Assembly (NCBI GenBank): GCA_038502055.1
Contig: JAXRKN010000040.1
Coordinates: forward strand, 1,736,001 to 1,800,000
Direction of reading: 5' to 3'
Source of the DNA: Tanytarsus gracilentus
Taxonomy: Eukaryota; Arthropoda; Insecta; Diptera; Chironomidae
DNA length: 64,000 nucleotides
In this document: positions 38,401 to 50,659 of the stretch, piece by piece
Layout of the letters: the number at the start of each line of letters is the position of its first letter
Numbering within the stretch: position 1 is the stretch's first letter
Translations under genes and position numbers: made by a program
Notes under the pieces: model-generated
Database searches by the model: none
Told to the model about the DNA's origin: nothing
What the model saw: only the letters and a program-made list of their open reading frames with translations

Positions 38401-38753
38401 TTTTCTTTTTTATCTATCGAGTGAAAACTTTATATTTTTTTATGGCCACCGAAGATTGACTTCTTCTTCTTTCCTTTTATATATTTTTTACCGAGTAAGG
38501 TCATTGGAATTTTTAAATTTTCCGTTTAAAGTGACATGACAGAGAAGTTTGTAATTTTTTTATTGATTTATATTTTTTAATTTTTCAATTGAAATGAAAA
38601 ATTTTTAATTTTCAATAACACAACACGTGGGTGGGACAAAATAATAAAATATTAATGCTTTAAGGGTTATAAAAGGTTTTTTTCAGGACACATACTAACC
38701 TTGAGACTTGGCTTTGGCTTGTCATAATCAACTTCTACCCATTGCATTTTCAT
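32469..38753 (-). CDS. p130CAS: p130Cas/BCAR1-family scaffold protein (704 aa)
   Basis: Exons are 38753-38700, 36736-36353, 34260-33429, 33374-32616 and 32554-32469 (2115 nt, phases consistent). Cas proteins are focal-adhesion scaffolds that link integrin, FAK and Src signalling to Crk and actin. The first exon encodes an 18-residue leader, MKMQWVEVDYDKPKPSLK. The SH3 domain starts at residue 19 (NVKAKAIYDNMAESVDELAF) and ends at NRLRVI. A shortened substrate region has YDxP repeats (SYDIPRP, SYDVPRP, DYDIPRK, NYDVPSP). A helical serine-rich-type region follows in exon 3. The C-terminal Cas domain is clear, including DYVCLE in the position of the Src-binding YDYVHL, where the DYV core is kept but the first Tyr is Ser. 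The two introns near the 5' end are about 2 kb each. mre11 lies 401 bp downstream on the same strand. Confidence 0.93.
34261..36352 (-). other. p130CAS intron (2.1 kb), no nested gene supported
   Basis: The only plus-strand open frames (34868-35149 and 35266-35541) are AT-biased and lack domains or splice partners. I see nothing else supportable. Confidence 0.55.
36737..38699 (-). other. p130CAS intron (2.0 kb), no nested gene supported
   Basis: This intron separates the 18-codon leader exon from the SH3 exon. No coding exon is seen on either strand. It is phase 0 on both sides, so alternative first exons could be attached to the SH3 domain from here. Confidence 0.55.
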
Positions 38754-41377
38754 TGTGACAGTTTTTCTTTTTTTTGCTCGTTACGATTTTGTATTGATTT
38801 ATTTTATAGCAGGAACTAAAATATTATGTGAGTGAATGAGGTAGACACTGTCTTTAATACATCCGTAACTGTATGTTTACATGCAATGAAGCACATTTAA
38901 TTTGCGTTAAATTCTCTTCGCACTGAGGTGTTGTTATCTTTTATTACTCTTCGCTCTTTTTTTCGTTGCAAAAATATATATGTATATGATTAAAGTCACA
39001 CACTTCTTATCTCTCGTTTTCTGGGGTATTGAAATAAAACTTTCATCAACACAGAAAAATAAAAAATGTCTCTTGGCATCTATCTATCACATTTACGGGG
39101 TGACGTTATCGAAAGTTCACACGAACTGATAATTTTTACATTTTCACATCGATAACAGAAATATTTTTCCTGCGATTGTTGCTTATAGCATACGTGTGAA
39201 TACACGAGTACTTTATATGGACGCGAAGAGAGTTCTTCAATTAGTAATTTGCACTTGTATTGACCTTATTTGATTGATTTTCATCACTATAATTGCCATC
39301 ATTTAATTTGCACATTTGAGATTTTGCTAAATCTTCTTACATAAGCGTTAAACTAGCGTGGACAAAAGCACTTCGATGTAGAGTGATAAAAAGAAGACAT
39401 CAATTTGCTTCTTTTGACTACACTAATGGCAAATAAAAATTCTTTATCTCTCTTTTTTTTGTGAATTTTAAAAAGACAAGAGGAGATGATAGAGGAAGCA
39501 ACTCCGTAAAAAATACTCCGTGAGTTGATGTGAATCGAGTGAATGCTTCTCACAAACTGAAAATGCTGTGTGCGCCGTTGTTGAGATATCTTTTTCGGAA
39601 TACATGGAAATGTGAATGAATAACTGAAGGACGGAGAGAGGAAAAGAGGCAAAGCATTGTAGTAAAACATTCGCTCTCTCACTTTTAGTTTGTTGTTCAT
39701 TTCTTTGGTCACAAGATTTATAGTATTTCATTCGACAGCAGCACATGGCCCTCTCGTTGCTTAACGATGCACTTCTTTTATCTTATTCGAGCATCGGAAT
39801 TTTTTGACCTGAAATGATACCCTTAAAGAATTGTGATGGAATTTTAAATTCCGAAGAAAGACGAATTCAAGAAGCGCAGCGAGAGAGGGCTCATTTTTAT
39901 TTGATGTCATTTTAAATGCCTATTATTCACCCGGGTGTCTGCTTTTAACGAAAATAATAAAAAATAGACGAAATTAATGTCCATTTTTCAATTAGCTACA
40001 TAGCGCCGTCACCCATTGTTGTTGTTATTATTGCCAACCATAAACTTTCAATTTTAACGGCTCAATAAAATGCAACAGTTGCTTTTCGAGAGATTAAATG
40101 CTAATGTTTGCATAAAGGCAATGTAATATTTTTGCATTAACAGCAAAGATCGCAAATGTTGTGTGTAAGCGAACAAAAACTCCTCATGACGTAATTTCCA
40201 AAGATATTTTATTGAGAAACTATTGAGCGTTTCTGAGAAAAATGAATGAATAAGCATGTTGATGAATAAGAAGAGGAAGCTCAACGTAAAATAATCTTGA
40301 GACGGATCTCGAGTGTAAATAATTTTTACAATGATCATCATTGAACAAACGATTCATCGGAATTTCTTCTCTCTCCATTCGTACTTGAATCGTAAGTTTG
40401 TTTTTAACATGTGTGTTATGGTTTGGCTTGCATGTCTAAGGGTCATGTGGCTCTCTTTTTTTCCCTTAGAAACAAATATTAAAATATTCTTTTAAGAGCC
40501 CGCAAAAATTCCATAACACAGAAATACCAACGGATTTTATTTTCTCGCTTAAAATCGTAAAATAAATTTGCATAATTCCGACATTAATGATGACTGTAAG
40601 TGCAAAGCGCAATTAGTTGCCGCATTTATTAGACTAATTGAATTGTGATTGAATAAATTACGCTTTAATTACTCCTGCACTATATACAATATAAGGATTT
40701 TATTGTCAACGATTGAAAATTATTTTAAGAAAAGATAAAAATGGACCATAAATCATCATTATAATTAAATCTTATCTTCAACAGGTTTTTGGAATGCAAT
40801 CTTTTAATTGACTCTGAGAATTCAGACATCTAAATTAGCTTTTACCATTTAAGGTGTAGTTGAACTTTTAATTTATTTAATTTTATAAAAATTAAAGTGC
40901 AAAAAAAATAAACACGATGATTGATTGATCAAAACAAAGATGATTAATTTTTTGAATGACTCACACCAACCAGATGATTCCTTTTTATTTGAAACTGATA
41001 AAGGATCGACACATAAATAAGTCAGAACCGCATTATGATTCATTGTTTGTCCACCACTTCAATTTTAAAAAGTCACAAACAAAATTTGCCAATTAAAACA
41101 CAATATCACTGACATGTGTCGATAAAATCAAAAAGTGTGCGTTATCACTCGAGTGGGTTTTTTTGGAGAGTGTATATGTGTGGTCTGCTCTGGAAAATAT
41201 TTATATTAACTGCGAGCGTTAAAATGCTCTCATTTCTCATAGTTCTAACAGCAGTTGAAGACGTAAAAAATTTCGTTGGTTCCCACACTTAAAAAAATAT
41301 AAAAAAGTGATTTTCTTAAACAGTTTTTTGGAATCTGGTTTGCGAGGAAAAGTTAAATAAATAAAGTGCTAACAAAG
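38754..41377. other. Shared upstream region of p130CAS (-) and tetraspanin (+)
   Basis: This is head-to-head intergenic DNA of 2.6 kb. It holds the p130CAS 5' UTR on the left and the tetraspanin leader on the right. A likely tetraspanin start region is near 41250-41265 (ACAGCAGTTGAAGACG), with AT-rich TATTTATATT about 45 bp upstream. Minus-strand open frames at 39353-39746 overlap one another and show no domain. Confidence 0.5.
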
Positions 41378-42644
41378 ATGGGTCTTTCTTGCGGTGCCTC
41401 GGTGGTGTAAATATATGCAATGCGATTACGAATTACTGAGTAAATAACCAATTTTTTTCACCTTTAGGAAATATGGAATTTTTATCTTCAATTTGCTCAT
41501 TGCTGTAAGTATGTTGGGAAATTTCAAGGAAATTAAAGTTTAATGAGCTTTTTAATTTTTCACATATATTGATTTTTAACCTCTTAAATATTAAATCGCA
41601 CGTTTTAGGGGGGACATTTAAAAAAGGTGTTGACTTTTTTCTAAGTATTGAAAATTCATAATTTTAGTTTGAAAAAAGTTCTCGATGTTATTGAGGAAAA
41701 TAAGACCATTGCATTATGAGTCAGAAAAGATTTATCTTTAGTGAATTTTTGACAAATAATTGTTTTCGATAAGATAACGAAAAAGCTAACGTCAACAATA
41801 AGGAACAATTCGTTGAATCCGGAACCTTCCAAATATTTTTTACCCATTTTTAAGGTTTCATTACAAGTCGTAAAAAATTAAAAAATCGAATTATTATTAA
41901 TTTAATATAATTAATTATGTACCTTGGGAGAATCAAGCTTATACTATTTTTTGCCGTGTGCGTGTCAACTGAAATCTTATCAGCAATTAACTTTTATTTG
42001 TTTTACAGGTTGCAGGCATAGCTCTAATTGTCGCCGGTGCCATTCCTCTTTTCAAGCTTGGTGAAATTGAAGCAGTTTTCCCGGATGATAATCCAGCCAT
42101 CGTTCCAGTTACAATTATCATTCTCGGCTCAATAATCTTCATCATCAGTTTCTTCGGATGCTGTGGCGCAATTCGAGAGAATCAATGCATGGTCTCAACT
42201 TATGCATTTTTCCTTTTGGTGATTGTCGTTCTTCAAGTTGTCATTGCGGTCTTTGCATTCATGTACACTTCGGATTTGGCTGATATCGCTTATAGAGGAT
42301 TTATGACTTTGTTCAATCAAGCCAACAATTCGCAGCCGAGTAATGAAGCTGTAATTGCAGTTGGTGGCATTCAAAGAGGACTTCAATGCTGTGGCTCAAC
42401 TGGACCGCTCTCGTGGGGAATTACAAATATTCCCGACACCTGTTGTGAACAAGGCAATACATGCAATTTAATCAACTCATTTCAGACAGGTTGTGCTGAC
42501 ATGATTCGTGATTTTGTTACCGATTCGGGACTTTTGATTGCATGGTTTGCAGTTGTTTTTGCAGGAATTCAACTTGTTGGCGTCATCTTCGCATGTTGTC
42601 TTGCAAACTCGATAAGAAACACGAACCGAAGACAGTATGCTTAA
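41378..42644 (+). CDS. Tetraspanin (233 aa)
   Basis: Exons are 41378-41406, 41468-41504 and 42009-42644 (702 nt). The first exon ends at a GTAAAT donor with two leftover bases; read unspliced, the frame would stop after ten codons (MGLSCGASVV). Four membrane segments are visible: residues 11-33, about 52-75, about 85-109 and about 198-222. The large extracellular loop carries the hallmark CCG at 149-151, then PDTCC, a further Cys, and GC, six loop cysteines in all. MGLSCG at the N-terminus and cysteines beside the membrane are typical palmitoylation sites. Tetraspanins organise membrane microdomains with integrins and other partners. The size and CCG...CC pattern resemble the dipteran Tsp42E-type group, but I cannot name the orthologue. 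Confidence 0.93.
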
Positions 42645-43066
42645 AAAATCTACAGTCAAAGATTTTCATAAATTTAATGTTTAGTGATAAGATATCGACG
42701 TCGTATAAATTGATATAATGCTTAGAAATTATAGCCCCCAAAAAATCGTAAGGTTCCTACATAAAAAAATTACTTTCAATTAATTTTGTATCTATCATAA
42801 AAAAGTACGCTAGTCGATCAACCATGTTTGTATTTGGTGTTATCAACAAAAATAATTATAAAAGTAAATGTGAATGTGTTTATCATCTCATGTTATCAAA
42901 TTTCTCAGAGAGTAAACAGTAAAAAGAATTCTTAAATGCCTTAAAAAATTCAGCAATTTTTTTATTAACATTTAAAATTAACAACTTTTAGCAGTATTCG
43001 ATTCCTTGCTTTGTACATGAGTCAAAAAGATTAATAAATGCACTTGAAATTTTTTCGGTTAAAATT
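42645..43066. other. Convergent 3' region between tetraspanin and SCOT
   Basis: This 422-bp AT-rich stretch holds the 3' UTRs of both genes. I see no coding sequence. Confidence 0.6.
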
Positions 43067-45206
43067 TTAAATTTGTTTCATTGGAATAATATCGTCAGCA
43101 AGACGGAATGAACAGCCAGTGCTGGAGATCAACTGTTCCATAGTAATATCTGGTGCTATTTCAGTTAAAGTCAAGCCCTTTTCTTTATCGACTGTGAAAA
43201 CCGCCTTTTCAGTGATGATCAAATCGACACAATTTTTTCCCGTCAAAGGCAATGTGCATTCGCCTAGAATTTTTGGTGCTCCATTTTTACTGTTGTGTTC
43301 CTATAAAAATTGATTAATTTAAAATACTTTTAAATAATCTTCTTAAATTACCATTGTGATGATAGTTTTTGTACCCGGAGCAGCGACTAAATCCATTGCA
43401 CCTCCCATTCCTTTGACCAATTTTCCAGGAATCATCCAGTTTGCTAAGTCGCCAAATTGCGATACCTCCATTGCACCAAGAATGGTTAAATCAATGTGTC
43501 CACCACGAATCATGGCGAAGGAATCATCAGAAGAAAAATACGATGATCCAGGAATGACTGTAACTGTCTCTTTTCCAGCATTAATTAAATCTGCGTCAAC
43601 CTGAAATCTAAAAAATTATTTTAAAAATTACTGCAAAAATTTTAATAATTAAATTTACTCTTCAGGGAATGGACCAAGTCCAAGAATTCCATTTTCAGAT
43701 TGCAAATGTACGGTAATGTCATCAGGAATGTAATTGCTTGACAGCACTGGAATACCAATACCGAGATTGACATTCATGCCATCTTTAAATTCACATGCAA
43801 CACGTCGAACAATTCTTTCGCGCAACAATGCGGCTGGTGATTGCTTTTGAGTTTCAGACGATGACTTTGGCTTGGTAACTTTTAATCGTTCGATTCTTTT
43901 TTCAAACTGACTACGAACTATTCTCTGAACGTAAATTCCAGGAATGTGAATTTCATCGGGTTGGAGCTCGCCGACTGGCACAATCTCTTCAACTTCAGCA
44001 ATTGTGATCTTGGCAGCTTTGCACATTGGAGGATTGAAATTTCTGGCAGATTTTCTAAATATCAAATTTCCCAACTCATCAGCTTTGTACGCTCGAACGA
44101 GTGCATAATCGCCGGTGATTGCTTCCTCCATGATGTATGAAATTCCATTGAATTCTCGGTATTCTCTCTTTTGACTTGCAATTTCAATTTTTCCATCTTT
44201 AGCATACTTAATTGGGCTGCCACCCTCGTGAATTAAAGTAAAAGCGCCAGTTGGCGTGAAAAATGCTGGAATTCCGGCACCTCCAGCTCGAATTCTTTCA
44301 GCTAGTGTCCCCTAAAAAAATACGAATTTATTTAAATTAATTTAATAAAAATATAAAAATAAACCTGTGGTGTCAACTCGAGCTCTAGTTCACCGGATAA
44401 ATATTGACGCTCAAATTCAGCATTTTCGCCAACATACGACGCTATCATTCTTCTGATTCGGCGATCTTTTAGCAATAATCCGAGTCCAAAATTATCGACA
44501 CCTTTATACAGAGATTAAAATAGATTAAAAATATTTAAAAATGCACAAAGATCGCATGACATTAATAATTTATAAGCTAATTAATTAAACCAGTTTAAAA
44601 TATCAAAATCAAATCAAATTTTAAAAAAAACTAATTTTATGATTTTCAATAAAAAAATCTTTTAAAAAAATTCATCCTTAAAAATATTTTCAAATTAACG
44701 ATTTTAATAAATATTTTTTAACAAGTCGAATGAAATTAATTTTTTGCGAGAACTCAAAAAATATTTGCATACCTGCATTGTTGGATACAATCGTCAAGTT
44801 TTTCTTTCCAGTCTCTAACAGAGCTTGAATCAAGTTTTCAGGTATTCCACAGAGACCTTATCGGATAAATAAAAATTATTTAGTGCACTTCATGCAATTG
44901 ATAAGAGATTTTTTACCAAATCCTCCAACCAAAAGTTTTGCTCCATCGTCAATATCGGCAACAGCATCACGAGCGTTTGAATAAATTTTCCCCTTATAAG
45001 CTTGACTGTTAATTGAGCCAACTGAGAAGTAGCAACTTAGAACCTGTCAAAAAATTACGATTTTATTCAAATTTCTGCTCGAAAACTCGTGACCTTGAAG
45101 TTTGTAAAATTGTTTTGACTGAATCACTCACTTTTGAGCATTGATTAAAATTATTTCCAAGTAGGTTCTTTCCTAAGACACCATTAGCACATTTAAGGAG
45201 AAACAT
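43067..45206 (-). CDS. SCOT: Succinyl-CoA:3-ketoacid CoA transferase, mitochondrial (521 aa)
   Basis: Exons are 45206-45132, 45043-44917, 44856-44773, 44501-44365, 44311-43659, 43607-43352 and 43300-43067 (1566 nt, phases consistent). The enzyme transfers CoA from succinyl-CoA to acetoacetate, the committed step of ketone-body use in the mitochondrial matrix. The N-terminus (about 40 residues, basic and hydroxylated, no acids before the linker) looks like a transit peptide. The CoA-transferase subunit A half (LLVGGFGLCGIPENLI) is followed by a linker and the subunit B half. The catalytic glutamate is Glu347 in QSENGILGLGPFP, close to Glu344 of the human enzyme. The C-terminus PLTGKNCVDLIITEKAVF also matches. 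Length equals the animal norm (about 520). The gene is divergent from the lipase gene. Confidence 0.97.
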
Positions 45207-46938
45207 AATTAAAAAATATTTCGAATAAAAATTATTTAACAAAAAATAACAACAAAAAGCTCCAACGCCGACGGAGAGTCAAGCTGGTATGATAAAACGC
45301 AAATAAAACGTAATTTTCATCGCCACTTGTTGATTCGCGTACGTGACTCTGAGTCAAAAGTATACTTTAATATTTTATGCTCTTCGAAAATATAAAAATA
45401 CGTTAAAAAGGCAACAGCATGCTGTCTCACATATGAGAAGCGTGTCATGAATGATCTGCAGTATCAATAAATTTTTTTATCGAGAGTTTACAGATAAAGG
45501 TTTGAAAAAAAAATATTTAACCGATAAGAAGAAGATGATAAGATTATTCTTAATAATAAAAGTGAAATTGTTCTCAACTAACTTAGTATTCAAAAATAAA
45601 ATCTATTCTTCAGTCGCACTGTTTTGCAAAACATTTGCCGCGTGTATGAGTGTAAAGCCCACAATCGACAGCGAGGTTCGTTTGTATTCAATATTAAAGC
45701 CGCTGCTGGTTGTATTAATTTTCTACTTTGAAGTAAGTGATGTGAAATACGAGAGATTTAAACTCGCTTTGTTGTATGCTCAGTTAGTTTGTTTTTTGCG
45801 TTCATCGTGTCCACACATCAATTCGAGATTTTTTAATATAATATTTTTTATTGTCCAAAATTACGCGACTAGGAAGAAGATCTTTTAGCAAAAGTATAAA
45901 TATTATAATTGTGAGTTTCATGCAAAAATTATCAAAAGAGTTGAGAAAAAAAATTATTTCTGCTATGACGAAAAAGAAAAAGTGAATTTACCAAATAGCT
46001 AAAAAATTAAAATACTTAAGAAGCTAAAATGACCTTCAGATGATGATAGTTTGCTGGCTTTATGGTGTTTGATTAAAAATTTATGAATTTTCACAATAAA
46101 AGCAATGCGTGAGAAATCGAAAATATGTCGAAAAATCGATCTAGAATTTTGATTTTGTTTTTTCCAATTAATTGCTCTCAATTGATTTTATGATGAAATT
46201 GTTTATTAATTTATCGAACATTGTATTCAAAATAAAATCTCTTTATATAAAAAACGATCTATCGAGGAAAATTTCAATGTCAAATTTAATTACGAGCTGC
46301 TTTTATGACAGATTATAGTTTTATATTTCGCCATATATGCAGCATATATTCACTTTTGTCTTTTTTATGTTTACTCATTTTTTGTAAATATTAAAATGTT
46401 GCCGGAACTTCTTCGTGTTCGACCACACAGATAACATTTTTTGAAATAAATTTTTAAGCTCTCTCGCATTCGTTTGTCACGTTGATAAAAGTAATCTCAC
46501 GAAATTAAAAAGAATTTTGAGTAATTGCATATGCGAGAGAACAAAAATTAAAAGTGTATTAAAATAAAAAAAGTCATGCTAAAATTCTAAACAAAGTTTA
46601 TAAATTCTCCGTTTCCGCTATATTTAGTAATGAACTCATTTAAGTGTGCAATATGAAAAAAATTCAGTAAATTATGAGATGAATCATTTCGAATTATTAA
46701 AAAAGTGTTAGATAACTTTTTCAACTCTCTTTTTTGTTCCAAAGCTTGTGAGAGAAGCGACCAAAAACGTACTGCTATGAAGTTCAAAAAAAATTGAAAT
46801 GTTTTTTTTGGTGAAATTTTTTACAGCATTAATTAAGAGGCATAAAAGAAGAGAAAACAATTGGATTTTGTTTTTCTGGCAACAAGCTTTGAACAATGAC
46901 AGCCTTTGTGTGAATATCAATTTGTTTTTGATCCGCAG
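45207..46938. other. Upstream region between SCOT (-) and the lipase (+)
   Basis: This stretch contains the SCOT 5' flank, a likely non-coding first exon of the lipase gene (45612-45732), and its first intron. An open frame of 145 codons at 45451-45888 crosses the presumed exon and intron and has a K/F/L/I composition, so it is treated as chance. Confidence 0.5.
45612..45732 (+). other. DAGLB: Probable 5' UTR exon of the DAGL gene, with TCAGTC initiator
   Basis: A TCAGTC initiator at 45610-45615 is followed by GC-mixed sequence and a strong donor, TTTGAA|GTAAGTGA (GT at 45733-45734). The matching acceptor TGATCCGCAG ends at 46938, and the next exon reaches the lipase ATG after 17 nt. Start-site choice is inference. 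Confidence 0.45.
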
Positions 46939-46955
46939 TCAACTCATTAACAAAA

Positions 46956-49900
46956 ATGCCGGCTTTGAAGCTTTTCGGACGCAAATGGTGAGTTTTTATT
47001 TTATATGAAAAATTAAAATGAATCAAATAATTTATGTAGGCTTGCCGCATCCGATGATTTAGTATTCCCTTGCATTTTCGAAGTAATATGGAGGACAATT
47101 TTGTGAGAATGATTTTAATGCATGAGAAATTTATTTATTTTTAATAAATTTTTATAGCTCGATATTCACATCGCTCACTCTTTATCGCTATTGGATTTTT
47201 CTCAGCGATGTGGAAATAAATGACGATATTAATAATCTTGACAGAAACTTTACAAACGAAAGTAATGAAAGCAATGACTCCATGCTCTTTTGTCATCGAA
47301 ACGATGTCTACTTTATCAAGACATATCTGATTGGTGTAAATGCCATCTTGGCCTTGAACATTCCTTTGCTTGTAACAATGATTAGTTACAGTGCACGAGG
47401 TTCTATATGTGATATTCGTGCGAGACAAATTGTGACTCCGCTGCTTTATTTCAAGTAAAAAAAAATCTTTAAAATCATTCTTAAAAATTTAACACAAAAA
47501 AAATTCTTTTCGAACCCTCTAGAATATTTCTCATCTTGCCAGAAATTGGATTTAATGTCATGGGTACAGCTTGGGCATTTTGTGATGTAATAGAATGTGT
47601 CAACAAACCCGATAACTTCGCAAATACAAGTGTAGAAGGTAAAAAAACCCCGAACTTTGATCGCTTGCTTACTCACAACAGAGATGAATTTACGTCATTC
47701 CTGCTTATTTTTCCAATTACCACATAAAAGTTTAAGTGAAGTGACTTGCGAAAAAATACGCTGAAAAATGAGAGAAATTTTTCATCAACCCGCACAAAAA
47801 ATTTACAAAACTTTAATGAAATGCAAAATATTTACTTTCATCTTTTTAAAAACAGCATTCGTAATTTTCAACTGGATCGCTCTGAGCTTAGTAATTTTTG
47901 CAATGATCATTGCATTCGATCCTCTAGGTGAGGGAAATCTTAAAATTTAAAATAATCTTTTTTAAATAAATTTAATTAATTAGGCGCTCGAAAATATCGA
48001 GTAGTGAAGGATGCTAATGGAAATCTAAACGATTTGAATGCTCATCACGAGTTCATGCATAAGAAAGTCTCAAAACTTTGGCTGAGAAGATTTCGATTGG
48101 CTTTTTGTTGCCTCACAAAAGACGAGTATGGCGATGAGGCATTCTCACAGACAGCAGAACTTTTTTCAAATCTCTTCAACGGAACCGACTTAGTTCCGAC
48201 AGGTTAATTTTTTTAAAATATAATTTTATGTTTGCATGTCACTAAGTTCACTATTAAAAATCAATTTAGATATAATTGCCGGTTCAGTTCTAATGAGAGT
48301 GAGACAGAAGAAAGAAAATCGCGAATATCAGCGGAACTTACTATCAACTGATAATGGCTGCCCACGATATTCGAGTGATCTTAGTCGTGTGTTCAATACT
48401 CAATGTGCATCATGGATGACATTGAAAAATGCACAGCACTTTTTAAGATTTGCTCTGTCTAGCTATGGGTGGCCTTTGCCTTGCGCTGTTGCTCCATGTC
48501 GATCTTGCTGTGGAATTATCAGAAAAGTCACGTGTTGCGCTAGCTTAAGGTAATTATAAAACAGCGAAATTTAAATCAATTTGTTAGCCTATTAATTATA
48601 AACTTTTTCGTATTTCTCATTAAATAGAAACAAATCAGATAACATTGTCGATGACAATTGTTGCAATTGCAATGAGGCTGGTGCTCGATACTCGTCCAGA
48701 GTTCACGCAGAAGACATTATCTATGCGTCATTTAAAAATCAAGTTTTTGAGGTGAGAACTTGTTTACTGAACTTTTGTGCATTGTTATACGATCGATTTA
48801 TTAAAAAGCGTTTATAAAAAAATAATTAGACATTTGAGGCAATTTGATTTACACTTCATAAAGTTAAAATTAAAGTAATTTGCATCTGCTTAAAAGTGAG
48901 GCTAATTTTCTTCTTTCCAAACGGCACTGCCAAGGAACTTGGAATTTTTATTGAGTGCCTCAATGTTCTTAATGTTTTCATCCATTTTATTTTTGTTGAT
49001 TGACAAAGTTAATTGGTCATCGGCAGCTCTTCGTTCTCTTTCTGTTTCATCAGAATCTTCTTCTTCACTTGAAAATAGTGAAAAATCTTTGTTGTCGTAA
49101 AGTTTCTCAAACTCTGACCATGGTTCCGAATTGAGTCCTTAAAAATTTATTTTAAAGTTTATTTCTACATTTTTTTAAAGTTTTAAAATTTTTACCAGAT
49201 TCAACAAACAATTTTTCCTCATTTTCTGTTGAACTTACGCCAAAGAAAAGCGTTATTAAAACACTGAAAATTATGAAACTTCTCATCTTCTTTCACCGTC
49301 GTTTAAATTCACTCAAAGACAATTTCATGGAAGTGCTTTCGAATTTATACTGTCGGGCAGAAAAAAAAAGAGTTTCTTGTTGTAATTAAAAATGAAAGAA
49401 AATTCCAACAATTAACATTTTTCCATCGTAAAATGATAAGAATTAAATGCCAAAAGTTCACCGTCGTACATAAAACGCAATAAAAGTTCTTGTCGCACAT
49501 TAAAAAGACGTTTGATTTATAATGCAGTCTCAACAATATTTTATTCACTTTATTTGCTTTAAAATTTAGGTCCCATTCTGCCTAATTGCCGATCATAAAA
49601 CAAAGAGTGTTGTGCTATCAATTCGTGGTTCTTGGTCAATTAGCGACATTTTTACTGACTTAGCAGCGAGGCCGGGTGAATTTAGAGCTCCTGGCTTCCC
49701 TGACAATACCTATGCACACTATGGAATGATCATGTGCGCGAATCAAATACTCAAAAATTTAGAGTTTGACAATCTGCTTGACAGAGTTCTCGGATCGTTA
49801 CCCGAGTATCAACTTGTAATTACGGGACATTCATTAGGTGCAGGCCTAGCAGTTTTAGTGGGTGCAAAACTTCGAGCGAAATATACAGATCTGAGAGTTT

Positions 49901-50659
49901 TTGGCTTTAGCACTCCCAATGGTTTGCTTACACGAGAAGCAGCCAAGGCAGTGGAGCAATTTGTATTTACGATCGTCATAGGCGATGACTGTTTCGCTCG
50001 ATTGAGTCTCGAAGCTGTTGAAAGTCTAAAAATTGGTGTACTCGAAACGCTTCAATCGTGTCGACTGCCCAAGGTAATTATTACAATTTCTTTATAACAT
50101 TTTTTAAATTAAATTCTCGCAGTATCGGGTTGTTCTCAACTCATTCTCGTACGCAATCTTGGGAATTCCGTCTGCTGATTTAGAGTCAACGTGGCATGAT
50201 GTAACCGAAATATCGACGCAATCAAATCATTCATCAACTCTACTTGATCCACAAATTGTTGCAACAATTACGAATGTAAGTAGACTGCTCGACTTTACTC
50301 AAACAAAAATTTAAAATTCTAATTTATTTCATAAATTATATAGAATGCAGCACTAATGAGTGGAAACACGCCTCGACCGAAGCTCTGTATTGCCGGCAAA
50401 ATTCTACACATTGTTCGAAAGAAGAATTTGGATAAAAAGTCAATGCCTACCACTTACGAGATGCGATGGGCAACGCTTGAAGATTTTATAGAGATTAAAG
50501 GTAAAAAAATCTTAAGAGATTAAAAATAATTCTAATTTCTCTTTTTTAGTAATGCCTCGAATGCTTTTCGATCATTTTCCTCAAAACATAATGGGAGCTC
50601 TTAGCAAAATTTTGAAGGAGCAGAAACGTGACTCGATATTATCAGTTGATCAGATCTAA
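46956..50659 (+). CDS. DAGLB: sn-1-specific diacylglycerol lipase, beta-like (708 aa)
   Basis: There are twelve coding exons: 46956-46987, 47040-47102, 47158-47454, 47523-47638, 47856-47927, 47984-48202, 48270-48549, 48628-48751, 49570-50073, 50123-50275, 50344-50500 and 50550-50659 (2127 nt, in phase). DAGL hydrolyses diacylglycerol to 2-monoacylglycerol at the plasma membrane. The start MPALKLFGRKWLAASDDLVF matches the DAGL family N-terminus, and four hydrophobic segments follow within about residues 18-180. The alpha/beta-hydrolase domain has Ser489 in GHSLGAG, Asp540/541 in VIGDD..ARLS and His681 in FDHFPQN. It lacks the long C-terminal tail of the alpha form, and length and start favour beta. 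Intron 48752-49569 contains a complete gene on the opposite strand. Confidence 0.93.
48902..49286 (-). CDS. Small secreted protein nested in a DAGL intron (108 aa), family unknown
   Basis: Two exons, 49286-49196 and 49137-48902 (327 nt), lie wholly inside DAGL intron 48752-49569 on the opposite strand. The protein starts MRSFIIFSVLITLFFGVSS, a clear signal peptide with likely cleavage before TENE. Residues 20-63 are acidic (EEEDSDETE). RERR at 64-67 fits the furin consensus R-X-K/R-R and would release a 41-residue, cysteine-free, helix-prone peptide (AADDQLTLSINKNK...AVWKEEN). A TATA box at 49344-49349 and a reverse-strand AATAAA at 48797-48802 frame the gene, and its 59-bp intron has a typical donor and a short acceptor. 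I do not recognise the family. A peptide precursor or secretory product is possible. That it is a gene is well supported; its function is not. Confidence 0.75.
49344..49349 (-). promoter_or_regulatory. TATA box of the nested secreted-protein gene
   Basis: TATAAA reads on the minus strand (TTTATA on plus), about 58 bp before the ATG at 49286. That spacing leaves room for a start site about 30 bp downstream and a leader of about 30 nt. It lies inside the DAGL intron. Confidence 0.55.

Noticed and set aside
39353..39746. Two overlapping minus-strand open frames upstream of the tetraspanin
   Set aside because: They overlap in different frames, neither has family features, and both lie in intergenic DNA.
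45451..45888. Open frame of 145 codons (+) between SCOT and the lipase
   Set aside because: It is K/F/L/I-rich without a domain, and it runs across a strong donor at 45733 that fits a lipase leader exon. Likely chance.
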